From NCBI GenBank assembly GCA_938036315.1, contig CALHPK010000003.1, forward strand, positions 54,334-118,333: 64,000 nucleotides of DNA, read 5' to 3'. This document shows, piece by piece, positions 26,531-34,922 of the stretch (positions are counted from its first letter, which is position 1; every line of letters begins with the position of its first letter). Under the pieces are notes generated by a model, which was not told the DNA's origin, searched no databases, and saw only the letters and a program-made list of their open reading frames with translations. Source of the DNA: an uncultured bacterium. Its GTDB lineage: Bacteria; Calescibacteriota; Calescibacteriia; Calescibacteriales; Calescibacteriaceae. The translations under genes and the position numbers were made by a program.

Positions 26531-27685
26531 GTGGGAAGGGAAGATAATCTACGCAGGCGAGCATGGCAAGGAGTAGTTATTGAATACTACGACTTCATAT
26601 CTGTCAACAATGAAAAACTCAAATTACCGCCTGTCTCATTACAGGAGGGGAACACTCCGCTGATTGAATCGGTTTCTCTTGTCAAAGAGCTCAAAGAATT
26701 TGGATTTTCCGGGAAAATATATTTCAAGCATGAAGGATTAAACCCTACAAGCTCTTTCAAAGATAGAGGCATGGCAGTAGCTGTAACACGTGCTAGAGAT
26801 TCCAATGCTCAGGCAATAATTTGTGCGTCAACTGGAAATACATCCGCATCAGCTTCGGCATACGGAGCCAGAGCCAAAATTCCGGTCATTATCGTAGTTC
26901 CAGAAAAGGGAGTTACAATAGGTAAGCTTGTCCAAGCTATAGCACACGGAGCAGTGATGATAAGAGTTAAGGGAAATTTCGATTCAGCACTACAGCTGGC
27001 AAGAAAAGTTGCCGAGGATTTTAGCTTGTTCATAGTTAATTCTATAAATCCCTGGAGAATAGAAGGACAAAAAACAGCCTCATTAGAAATATGCGATGCC
27101 CTTGGATTTGCTCCTGATTATCACTTCATACCAGTAGGAAATGCGGGAAACATTTACTCATATTGGATCGGTTACAAACAATACAAAGAAATTGGCAGAA
27201 TAGATATGCTTCCAAAAATGTATGGATTCCAAGCAGAAGGAGCTGCCCCCATAGTTAAGGGACACCCCATAAGCGACCCACAAACTATCGCATCAGCTAT
27301 CAGAATCGGTAATCCAGCTAACTGGGAAAGAGCTATCTTGGCAAAAGAAGAATCAGAAGGAATCATAGATACAGTTTCAGATGATGAAATACTGAAAGCT
27401 TACAAATTTATGGGAGAAAAAGAAGGGATATTCTGTGAATTATCATCAGCAGCATCAGTTGCAGGACTTATAAAAATGGTTAAGAAAAAATCAACACAAA
27501 AGGATGCAGTAGTGGTCTGCACATTAACAGGTCACGGATTGAAAGATCCCCAAGCAGTTATAGATTTCATTCCGCCAAAAGAAGCTATAATAGAACCTTC
27601 TTTCAAAGCAATAAAAAATCTCATACAAGAAATAATACCCCAAAAAATAGAAAAAAGCCAAAGTTCTGCACTTCAGGAAACATAA
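26531..27685 (+). CDS. thrC: Threonine synthase
   Basis: ThrC converts O-phosphohomoserine to threonine with PLP. The 384 residues contain 'LQEGNTPLIE', the PLP-lysine motif 'NPTSSFKDRG' (Lys about 77), 'ASTGNTSASASAYGAR', and 'VPVGNAGN'-like 'IPVGNAGNIYSYW' for the phosphate loop. The frame starts with GTG 26531; no ATG lies in a better position. An AT-rich TTAATAAT ends about 7 bp before it, so the mRNA may be leaderless. It appears to be a single gene, with a putative barrel gene 25 bp downstream. Confidence 0.94.
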   Translation: MGREDNLRRRAWQGVVIEYYDFISVNNEKLKLPPVSLQEGNTPLIESVSLVKELKEFGFSGKIYFKHEGLNPTSSFKDRGMAVAVTRARDSNAQAIICASTGNTSASASAYGARAKIPVIIVVPEKGVTIGKLVQAIAHGAVMIRVKGNFDSALQLARKVAEDFSLFIVNSINPWRIEGQKTASLEICDALGFAPDYHFIPVGNAGNIYSYWIGYKQYKEIGRIDMLPKMYGFQAEGAAPIVKGHPISDPQTIASAIRIGNPANWERAILAKEESEGIIDTVSDDEILKAYKFMGEKEGIFCELSSAASVAGLIKMVKKKSTQKDAVVVCTLTGHGLKDPQAVIDFIPPKEAIIEPSFKAIKNLIQEIIPQKIEKSQSSALQET

Positions 27686-27710
27686 AAAAAAAGAATAAAT
27701 ACACTCACTA

Positions 27711-28445
27711 ATGGGAGTGACAATAATTGGTACTATATCTATTTTCCTTATTTGCTTTTCCTATTTTGATTCTTTTGTGTATCAACTCCCCAGCAATAAC
27801 ATAGGCATCATCACTCAATTTTCATCCTACAAGAACTTCCATAACAGTGGAACAATTCTCCTGAGCGTCTTTGCGGAAAAAAGCTTAGTAGATAGACTTT
27901 TTTCTGCAAAAATCGATATACCCACAGGGATTATAAAACAAGAGAAAACCTCCTTTGTTCTGCACGATATAGCCTTGACAATAAAGTTCAATCCATCAGA
28001 TCTTTACCCTTCTCCAATCTTCTCCCTAACATTCATACTACCATCTGGCAACCCACCTTTTACATATAGACACATTGTTATGTCTCCGAGATTCTCTTTG
28101 CTACAGAATATTGGTAAATCTAATTTTCACTTATCCTTGGGAGGTTACTTCTCACCCCAAAAGATTGCAAATAATCCAGCCATGCCGATCAGAAACAACG
28201 ATATCTTCGCGCTTGTTGGGCTGAATCACGCTTTTTTAGATTATTTAATTATTGATATTAAAGTAAAAGGTATATACGAAGAATTCAGACTCTTAGTTTT
28301 TCAACCCCAGATATACCTTTCATTTGTGGTAAAAAGGAAGTATGATTTCCTATCATCAGTATTTGCATTCCATAGCTTCGGGCAGACAGAAAGCGTAAGA
28401 AGTGGCTACGGAATCGGCCTTTCTTTCCTACTTATATGGCACTAA
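27711..28445 (+). CDS. Putative exported beta-barrel protein of unknown function
   Basis: 244 residues I cannot assign. The N-terminal hydrophobic stretch 'VTIIGTISIFLICFSYF' looks like a signal peptide. The rest alternates short hydrophobic and polar residues in strand-length segments, with aromatic girdle-like residues, and ends in 'GIGLSFLLIWH', a strand-like terminus as in outer-membrane barrels. It follows thrC by 25 bp and converges on fliS with a 3-bp gap. The barrel call is inferred from pattern only. Confidence 0.5.
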   Translation: MGVTIIGTISIFLICFSYFDSFVYQLPSNNIGIITQFSSYKNFHNSGTILLSVFAEKSLVDRLFSAKIDIPTGIIKQEKTSFVLHDIALTIKFNPSDLYPSPIFSLTFILPSGNPPFTYRHIVMSPRFSLLQNIGKSNFHLSLGGYFSPQKIANNPAMPIRNNDIFALVGLNHAFLDYLIIDIKVKGIYEEFRLLVFQPQIYLSFVVKRKYDFLSSVFAFHSFGQTESVRSGYGIGLSFLLIWH

Positions 28446-28448
28446 ACA

Positions 28449-28949
28449 CTATGGAGTATTATGGCCGGATTTAAAAGCCTTACTCCATGCCTCCTCAAGT
28501 TCACTTATATATCCTATAACTTTTTCAAGTAGCTGACAATCCTTATTTATATCTGCTTCTGTTATTTTTTGGGTTATAAAAAGATATGACCTTATAAGAT
28601 TTTTACCAACTTCATTTGGCTCAGTAACTGCTATAAGAAGATCAAAAATTTTCAGCGCTTTTGATATGCCTTCATATTTAGATTCATAATCCTTTGAACG
28701 TATTCCCTCTATTGCTTTCTTTAGCGAATCTTTAGCAAGCTCATAACACATAATAAGAAGTGAAACAGGATCAGCAGTCATTAAAGAATCAAGTAGAAAT
28801 CTTTTTTGCAGATCTTCAGGTACCACCCCTTGATGGTCTGTGAAATTAGAATCCCCACCTTTCTCCCGATCTTCCGATGTCTCTTGAGATGCATCGTCTA
28901 CTATCTCGATTTTTCTTAAAGCTAAATCTCCTATCAAGTCCTTTTTCAT
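28449..28949 (-). CDS. fliS: Flagellin export chaperone FliS
   Basis: 166 residues. The C-terminal 110 match FliS: 'TADPVSLLIMCYELAKDSL', 'GISKALKIFDLLIA', 'LIRSYLFITQKI'. FliS binds the flagellin C-terminus in the cytoplasm and prevents early polymerisation. About 45 charged N-terminal residues precede the domain, not usual in FliS (typically 120-130 residues). It lies 11 bp after flaG in the order fliW-GT-flgL-flaG-fliS, a filament-assembly operon. The N-extension may contact a partner, but this is not shown. Confidence 0.88.
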   Translation of the reverse strand: MKKDLIGDLALRKIEIVDDASQETSEDREKGGDSNFTDHQGVVPEDLQKRFLLDSLMTADPVSLLIMCYELAKDSLKKAIEGIRSKDYESKYEGISKALKIFDLLIAVTEPNEVGKNLIRSYLFITQKITEADINKDCQLLEKVIGYISELEEAWSKAFKSGHNTP

Positions 28950-28960
28950 GCGAATAAATC

Positions 28961-29308
28961 TTATGCATATTTTGAAAGAATAATTTCAACTAAAGTTTCA
29001 AAAAATAGCTTAATTCTCGCCATAAGCTTGACAACTTCTTCTGGTGGGAAGACCTTTATAACTTCTCCTGATGCAGTTTTAACTCTAACAAAAGGAATAG
29101 ATGCCACATTATCAAAGGAAAGGTAAATACCTACAGACCCGAGCTTTTCATTTATAGAATCAATTAATTTCTTAAACTCCTCAAAATCAATATTTTCTTT
29201 TTTAATAGATACAGCTATAGATTTTATATCTTCGACAGCCCTATCTATCTCAGCTCTACTGACCTGAATCGGGAAACCTTCTGTCTTCATATCTGACCTG
29301 ACCTCCAT
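28961..29308 (-). CDS. flaG: FlaG family flagellar protein
   Basis: 115 residues. The C-terminal half shows the FlaG core: 'VGIYLSFDNVASIPFVRV', then 'SGEVIKVFPPEEVVKLM', resembling the TGEVIRQIPPE motif of the family. FlaG proteins influence filament length in several bacteria; the mechanism is uncertain. The start has a clear GGAGGT site 7 bp upstream, and the gene sits between flgL and fliS. Confidence 0.88.
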   Translation of the reverse strand: MEVRSDMKTEGFPIQVSRAEIDRAVEDIKSIAVSIKKENIDFEEFKKLIDSINEKLGSVGIYLSFDNVASIPFVRVKTASGEVIKVFPPEEVVKLMARIKLFFETLVEIILSKYA

Positions 29309-29372
29309 GTCAAAAACCTCCTATCTTAATTTTATATCGGAAAAACACAAAATTGGTTTAGCTTAACAAGGA

Positions 29373-30482
29373 CTATCGTCTCATCAGTATACTCATACCT
29401 TGCGTTAGGTTAGCTATAGCTCTTTGCAGGGTGGCTGTATCGGTCTGCATTATAGTCTGCTTCAGGTTCAAAATCACTGACTCTGATGGAATATCAGAAT
29501 CTTCAAGATCTCCTATAAATATTCTATATCGCTGTTTTACCGAGAAGTTCAAATCTTCTCTACGCTTTAGTTTCTCTATTCTCTCCCCTATCTTGGCTCT
29601 GGACTCAGATAGTCTTGAGATCGCAACCTCGAGCTTATGGACTACAGATTCAACACTTTCTGAGAAGTCCTGAGGAACACCAAGATCCTCAGGTTCCAAA
29701 GAAGGGAGGAAGAATCTGCTCTCACCATATTTATCATCACCCAAGATAGATAGGATAGGATCTGCCCTAACGAAGAATCTAGCTGAAAAATTCTGATCTG
29801 ATTTTATCTTAAGGTTTATGCCAAGTTCTTCAAAATTCACCACCGATGGCAAGCTGGGCGGTTTTCCTGTAAGGTCTGATGTCTCTGAAAAAACAGGAAC
29901 TCCTCCGATCTCAAGCTGGGCAGTTACACTATTACCAATTCTTTCTATAAGTATTGAGAACGTATCAAATTCTTCAATTCCGAACCTTTTGAAATTGAGG
30001 CCTGAAACATTTATTTCTGTAGGTATAAATTTTTCTCCACTGATATTTTCCACCTTCACGACAGAGTTTGAAAATCCACCTCTGCCTATTGCACGCCCAA
30101 AAAAAGTTTCTTTTCTCACTAAATTAACTTTTAACTGAACATACATAGATTTGTAGGTGTTCTCAAGTTCTCTAAACTCATCTGGGGAGTTAGCCTGTGA
30201 GGCTCTTTCGGCTATGCTTTTGAGCTTCTCAAGTATCCCCAAAACTGCCGACTGACTTTCCTCGTACTTTTGAAGTATGTTTGTAATGCCTGTGATGTGC
30301 TGAGAGATAAAATTAAGCTCTTCAAATTTCGAGGTTAATCTTCTCGCAAGATATAGTGCTGAAGGAGAATCTTCTTTAAGAATCTTACCAGATGATATTC
30401 TTTCTGATGATTTCTGGAGCAACTTTGTATTTTTCTCTAACTCTCCCAGAATTATTGATGAGCTTATTTTTAGCGCCTTCAT
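29373..30482 (-). CDS. flgL: Flagellin-family hook-filament junction protein
   Basis: 369 residues of the flagellin superfamily. The N-terminal D0/D1 helices ('SSERISSGKILKEDSPSAL', 'ILQKYEESQSAVLGILEKL') and C-terminal helix ('IMQTDTATLQRAIANLTQG') pair in the filament. The central region is a beta domain. Length and position after the glycosyltransferase fit FlgL, which joins hook to filament, but an atypical flagellin cannot be excluded; no other flagellin is in the window. It is transcribed with fliW, the glycosyltransferase, flaG and fliS. Confidence 0.85.
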   Translation of the reverse strand: MKALKISSSIILGELEKNTKLLQKSSERISSGKILKEDSPSALYLARRLTSKFEELNFISQHITGITNILQKYEESQSAVLGILEKLKSIAERASQANSPDEFRELENTYKSMYVQLKVNLVRKETFFGRAIGRGGFSNSVVKVENISGEKFIPTEINVSGLNFKRFGIEEFDTFSILIERIGNSVTAQLEIGGVPVFSETSDLTGKPPSLPSVVNFEELGINLKIKSDQNFSARFFVRADPILSILGDDKYGESRFFLPSLEPEDLGVPQDFSESVESVVHKLEVAISRLSESRAKIGERIEKLKRREDLNFSVKQRYRIFIGDLEDSDIPSESVILNLKQTIMQTDTATLQRAIANLTQGMSILMRR

Positions 30483-30502
30483 ACTTCCATATTACATAAC
30501 TT

Positions 30503-32206
30503 TCATATGTTCCCATTTTGCAAATTTATACTTTTTGATTTTATATCGTTTATCTTCGATGTTACCCATTCATATACTCTTTCTGTTTTTTGATTATTCT
30601 CAGCAAATTTTAGGGTCATTATTGCGTTCTCTAATGTTATGAGTCTCATATAGTCGCTTTTGAATTTGTCTGATATTTGTCCCCAACTGTATGCTAAGTC
30701 TTGTACATCTTCAGCAAATGACACATTCCCGGAAAGCTCATAAGCTGTAGAAAGTACATCAACAGATGACTTAAGGTCTCCAGATCTGAGAAGGATATTT
30801 CCCACGCACACCAAAGCAGATAATATATCTGTCAGGAGTCCATCAGAGTATTCCACAAGCTTGAGGTACTCTAAAAATAGATTTAATGCTTCTTTGAAGT
30901 TACCCTGCATAAACTGGAAATGTGCAAAATTGAAAATGACATCTGGATTATTTTGAGTTTTTTCATATGCTCTGCGGTAATATTTCTCCGCATCTTCTAT
31001 GTTTCCGCATCTTTCCGCTGATATAGCCAGATTTGAAAATTGATGAGGTGGAATCTTATCTTCTAACTCTTTCAATACATCGTATACAATCTTATACTCT
31101 TTCAAGCTGAACATACAATCTATAAATTCTTCCAGAGTTGGATTCCAAGTAAAGAGATCTTTAGAGATATTTTTCAGTTCTATGAAAGCATCCTTTGCCT
31201 CTGAGTATCTTTCAAGCTTAAAAAGCACACGAGCTCTACTTAGCCAATACATTCTCTTGAGTTGCTCAGGCGAAATTGGTATTATCCCTACCAAGAACCC
31301 TTTTCCTTTAGCTTTGTCGATTTCTTCAAGGGATTTCTCGTATTCACCCTTCACATAATAGTATTCTGCTTTTTTGAGGTTTATCATTCCTTCGTCGGGT
31401 CTTATCTTTTCGGATTCGATCATAGCTTCAAAGAATCCTTCCCAATTTCCTCTCGCTTTTTCAATATCTGCTTTTGTTATAAGGATATCAAACATCCAGT
31501 GAATAGATGTCCTGGGAACAAGCTCATATGCTTCTTGTATTTTTTTTGCGGCTTCCTCAAGTCTTTGTAATCGAAACAGAGAAACAGCAATATACCTTTT
31601 CACCCAGAAAGATGGATTCTCCTCTTCCTCCTTGAGAAGAAGTTTCAAATTTCTGGTCAATTTTTCCCCAAGCTTAGACCTATCTTCATAACCTCTATGA
31701 ATTATCTTCAAAGTTGTATAAACTTCCCTAATTTTAAGCCTTGAGAGAGAGAATATAACTTGTTCATGGATTCTCCCTTCAAATTTTAAATCTTGATGGT
31801 TCGGGAAAAGGCGAATTTGGAACCAATACCATGAAGTTTCATCTCCTTCAGATATTTTGCTCTCTATAATGAAATAATAGGCCTCATCGCGAGATTTGGG
31901 AAGATTTTTCTTAAGCTCTATTATCCTTTTGATATTCTCTTCATCAATGTAATCGTCTGCATCGAGCCACATAATCCAGTCGCCAGTTGCATACTTTAAG
32001 GATTCATTCCTTGCTGCTGAGAAATCATCACACCACTGGAAATGGTAAACTTTCGCTCCGAACTCCTTGGCTATCTCTGGAGTTCTATCAGAACTTCCGG
32101 TATCCACAACTATTATTTCATCAGCAAATTTTTTTGCACACTCAAGAACCGTCCCTATATTTTTTTCCTCATCTTTAGCTATCATGCAAAGAGAGATTGT
32201 GGGCAT
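30503..32206 (-). CDS. GT2 glycosyltransferase with C-terminal TPR repeats
   Basis: 567 residues. An inverting GT-A domain (about 1-230) opens 'ISLCMIAKDEEKNIG', has the UDP-sugar motif 'VVDTGSSDRT' and the metal motif 'MWLDADDYI'. The rest, about 330 residues, is alpha-helical with TPR-like units ('NPDVIFNFAHFQFMQGNFKEAL'). TPR domains often present protein substrates, so glycosylation of flagellar proteins is likely given its place between fliW and flgL. The acceptor is not known. No ribosome site stands out. It starts 13 bp after fliW. Confidence 0.85.
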   Translation of the reverse strand: MPTISLCMIAKDEEKNIGTVLECAKKFADEIIVVDTGSSDRTPEIAKEFGAKVYHFQWCDDFSAARNESLKYATGDWIMWLDADDYIDEENIKRIIELKKNLPKSRDEAYYFIIESKISEGDETSWYWFQIRLFPNHQDLKFEGRIHEQVIFSLSRLKIREVYTTLKIIHRGYEDRSKLGEKLTRNLKLLLKEEEENPSFWVKRYIAVSLFRLQRLEEAAKKIQEAYELVPRTSIHWMFDILITKADIEKARGNWEGFFEAMIESEKIRPDEGMINLKKAEYYYVKGEYEKSLEEIDKAKGKGFLVGIIPISPEQLKRMYWLSRARVLFKLERYSEAKDAFIELKNISKDLFTWNPTLEEFIDCMFSLKEYKIVYDVLKELEDKIPPHQFSNLAISAERCGNIEDAEKYYRRAYEKTQNNPDVIFNFAHFQFMQGNFKEALNLFLEYLKLVEYSDGLLTDILSALVCVGNILLRSGDLKSSVDVLSTAYELSGNVSFAEDVQDLAYSWGQISDKFKSDYMRLITLENAIMTLKFAENNQKTERVYEWVTSKINDIKSKSINLQNGNI

Positions 32207-32219
32207 AGTTTTATCCTCC

Positions 32220-32723
32220 CTATTTTTGAGAAGCTAATTTTATTGGATTCTCTGATACAGATTCTGCACTCGTTTCTTTTTTAATTTCAGTTCCCTTTTC
32301 TATTGAAATTTCAACATCTAAAAGATCCTCGGGGGCATTAAGGATCAATTGCTTCCCCTTTTTCGTTTTGGCATTCAAAACTATGGGGGTTACCAAATTG
32401 CAGAAAACCTTGCCTTTTTCAAACCTCAGAATAACTCTCAATACAAGATCAGATATATCTTGAAAATCTATATCCTTTATATCATCAGGAGAGACTAAAA
32501 TCGAATACTCTGGGACTATATAGGAAGGATCAGCAACAAAAAAAGCCAAATTATTAGAATCATAAGAATGCATAATTTCAAGCGGGAAAGGGAATCCAGA
32601 ATCCAGAACTTTCATAAAAAAGAATCTTTTCTTATCCTCAAACCCTAAAAGCCCACCTGGGAACTCAAATATCTCTGCCTCATCGATTGTAATGTTTCCG
32701 ATTAATTTAGATTCAAAAACCAT
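32220..32723 (-). CDS. fliW: Flagellar assembly factor FliW
   Basis: 167 residues with the family markers 'FPGGLLGFEDKKRFFFM' and 'SILVSPDDIKDIDF'. FliW binds CsrA and flagellin, so flagellin translation follows filament demand. No csrA, its usual neighbour, is seen beside it. A charged C-terminal tail of about 35 residues follows the domain. It is the first gene of the filament operon and diverges from the GH1 gene over a gap of only 19 bp. Confidence 0.9.
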   Translation of the reverse strand: MVFESKLIGNITIDEAEIFEFPGGLLGFEDKKRFFFMKVLDSGFPFPLEIMHSYDSNNLAFFVADPSYIVPEYSILVSPDDIKDIDFQDISDLVLRVILRFEKGKVFCNLVTPIVLNAKTKKGKQLILNAPEDLLDVEISIEKGTEIKKETSAESVSENPIKLASQK

Positions 32724-32742
32724 ACTACTTATACTTTTCGGA

Positions 32743-34302
32743 ATGAATCAAAATAAGTTTAGCATAGGGTTAACTTTTGGCTTTTCAATTTTCTTTCTCG
32801 CTTTACTTTTGCAAAGCTGCGGTAAAGAAGAAGAAAAATCTGAATTTCTTTGGGGGACTGCTATATCTGGTTTTCAATCAGATATGGGACCGGAGGTTCC
32901 TCCGGATGTCAATTCTGATTGGTGGGTTTGGATGCATGATGAGAAAAATAGAAAAGAGAAACTTGCTGGTAAAGATATGCCGGAAGATGGGCCAGCCTTC
33001 TGGAAACACTATAAAGAAGATCTGAAGATGGCAAAGGAAATAGGAACAAACGTTTTCAGGTACAGTATTGAGTGGTCTCGTATATTCCCGACATCAACAA
33101 GAGATATTGAGGTAAAAGTCAAACTTTCAGATAAAGGATATCCGATCGACATAGTTGTAGACCAAGATGCAGTGATGAAACTTTTCCAAAGAGCAAACAG
33201 GGAATCTTTGGAGAAATACAGAGAAATTCTATCTTATGCAAAATCAATAGGTCTGAAGATTTTCCTTACTCTTAATCACTTCACACTTCCGATTTGGATT
33301 CATGACCCGCTAAGCTGTAGAGATTGGTTTGAAGAAAATAGTTCAAGGGGCAGAATAAATATAAATTCTGCTGATATATGCTACGGTAAACCAGCTGGAT
33401 GGCTTTCAAATGAAAGTATAATTGAGTTTGCGAAGTTTTCTGCTTTTTCAGCTTGGTATTTTCAAGATCTTGTGGATTGGTGGGGAGCAATAAATGAACC
33501 CGTGGTGGTAGCACAGCTTGGCTATCTTTTGGGGAGAGCTCCATCCCTGGTAGGGTTTGGCTCCTTTCCGCCAGCATGGATTTCTCCAGATGCTTTCATT
33601 AAAGTCCTTGATAACCTAATCCTCGCTTCCGCAATATCTTACAATGTAATTCATACCTTTGATCAGAAGGACTCAGACGGAGACGGTATCCCCGCCAAAG
33701 TTTCACTCATATATAATATCACGTACTATGAGCCGTACAGTGACTCTGATAATAAAGCCTCTGAAAGCGCTTGGAATCTCCTTGTTTTTAAGTTCCTCGA
33801 CGGAGTACTTTTGGGACAAATCTCGGGAAAGAGATATAATGAAATAAAATCAAAAGCAGATATTATTGGTATAAATTATTATAACAGAGTTAAATTAAGA
33901 TATCTTGAGATATTCCCAGAAATAGATTTGAGCTTTTTTCCTGCAAGTTCTCTGGAGATCTTTCCAGCTGGCATATATTATGTAGTAAAGAGGATTTGGG
34001 AAAGATACAAAGGTCTTGGGCTTCCCATACTCATCACAGAAAACGGTGTAGCTGACTCATCCGACGAAATAAGGGCTTGGTTCATTGAGGAACATGCAAA
34101 TTATGTAAAAAAACTTATCTCAGAAGGCATACCAGTCATAGGGTATTTCTATTGGTCGCTAATTGATAATCTTGAGTGGAATGCAGGATACTCTCAAAAA
34201 TTTGGATTGATAGAAGTAGATTTCAATTCCCCAAACCGTACAAGAAAGTTACGCCAAAGTGCACAGAAATTTTCGGAAATAATTAAAAAAGGTAAGTTGT
34301 AA
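32743..34302 (+). CDS. Family 1 glycoside hydrolase carried on a lipoprotein
   Basis: 519 residues. A signal peptide ends in lipobox 'LLLQSC' (Cys26), so the enzyme should be lipid-anchored outside the cytoplasm. GH1 landmarks follow: 'NVFRYSIEWSRIFP', 'FLTLNHFTLPIWIHDP', acid/base 'AINEP' (Glu252), nucleophile 'ITENGVADSSDE' (Glu433), and 'GYFYWSLIDNLEWNAGY' in the aglycone site. The segment near the nucleophile resembles the Sulfolobus/Pyrococcus beta-glycosidases. A 'DSDGDG' loop (about 311-316) looks like a calcium site. ATG 32743 is chosen because it gives a proper lipobox signal; an upstream start at 32692 would overlap fliW. Confidence 0.9.
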   Translation: MNQNKFSIGLTFGFSIFFLALLLQSCGKEEEKSEFLWGTAISGFQSDMGPEVPPDVNSDWWVWMHDEKNRKEKLAGKDMPEDGPAFWKHYKEDLKMAKEIGTNVFRYSIEWSRIFPTSTRDIEVKVKLSDKGYPIDIVVDQDAVMKLFQRANRESLEKYREILSYAKSIGLKIFLTLNHFTLPIWIHDPLSCRDWFEENSSRGRININSADICYGKPAGWLSNESIIEFAKFSAFSAWYFQDLVDWWGAINEPVVVAQLGYLLGRAPSLVGFGSFPPAWISPDAFIKVLDNLILASAISYNVIHTFDQKDSDGDGIPAKVSLIYNITYYEPYSDSDNKASESAWNLLVFKFLDGVLLGQISGKRYNEIKSKADIIGINYYNRVKLRYLEIFPEIDLSFFPASSLEIFPAGIYYVVKRIWERYKGLGLPILITENGVADSSDEIRAWFIEEHANYVKKLISEGIPVIGYFYWSLIDNLEWNAGYSQKFGLIEVDFNSPNRTRKLRQSAQKFSEIIKKGKL

Positions 34303-34324
34303 AGTTAAAAACGACCATCATAGT

Positions 34325-34750
34325 TTATTCACCAAAGCCAACATTAACTTCAGAAGATAGCATTCCCAAAATTTCAATATCTGATCTATATGTAGCCAAT
34401 TTCTGAGCTTCCTTTATATCAACCCATCTTACTTCAATTACTTCATCTGGGGTTTTTATTTTTCCCTCTTCTATAGGTTTCATAAGATACCAAAACACAG
34501 TTTTTTTCACACTTTCCCCTACTTTATCTCTGAAAAAGTAAGTACAAGATTTAAGCTCCTTTATTAAGCAAGGTTTTATACCTGTTTCCTCTTCAACCTC
34601 CCGCAATGCTGCCTCTTCTTTGCTCTCTCCTTTTTCTATGTGTCCTTTTGGAAATGTCCAGACTTCCTTTCCGGCTAAGGATCTAACCTTTATCATAAGT
34701 ACTTTCCCATCCTTGACCAAAATTCCCCCAGCTGAAAATTCTCTCTTCAT
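34325..34750 (-). CDS. Nudix hydrolase (Ap4A/MutT type)
   Basis: 141 residues with a complete Nudix box: 'GHIEKGESKEEAALREVEEE' followed by TGI, giving G-x5-E-x7-REUxEExGU. The N-terminal 'SAGGILVKDGKVLMIKV' and 'WTFPKGH' resemble bacterial Ap4A pyrophosphohydrolases of the asymmetrical class. It would clean up dinucleoside polyphosphates or damaged nucleotides; the substrate cannot be read from the sequence. It converges on the GH1 gene with a 22-bp gap. Confidence 0.9.
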   Translation of the reverse strand: MKREFSAGGILVKDGKVLMIKVRSLAGKEVWTFPKGHIEKGESKEEAALREVEEETGIKPCLIKELKSCTYFFRDKVGESVKKTVFWYLMKPIEEGKIKTPDEVIEVRWVDIKEAQKLATYRSDIEILGMLSSEVNVGFGE

Positions 34751-34803
34751 ACTAAAACTATAATGCTTCTCCTATTCCATCACGTTTTTTATCAAACATT
34801 CAT

Positions 34804-34855
34804 ATACCTGAAAAACAGAAATTTTGTAGATACCTAAAAGACAGAAGTCTTATAA
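34804..34855. repeat. Imperfect 26-bp direct duplication
   Basis: Two adjacent 26-bp stretches, each starting ATACCT and containing a -ACAGAA- core, differ at about seven sites. An older example of the tandem duplications elsewhere in the window. Lies between the Nudix gene and the metE-like gene. Confidence 0.6.
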
Positions 34856-34922
34856 ACTTTTGTTAAAATCGCAAAATACTCATCAAAATTATAAAAAATA
34901 AGAAGAAGGAGGGTTCAGGATA

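Noticed and set aside
32692-32742. An upstream start of the GH1 gene at 32692
   Set aside because: It overlaps the opposing fliW start and breaks the otherwise clean lipoprotein signal peptide starting at 32743.
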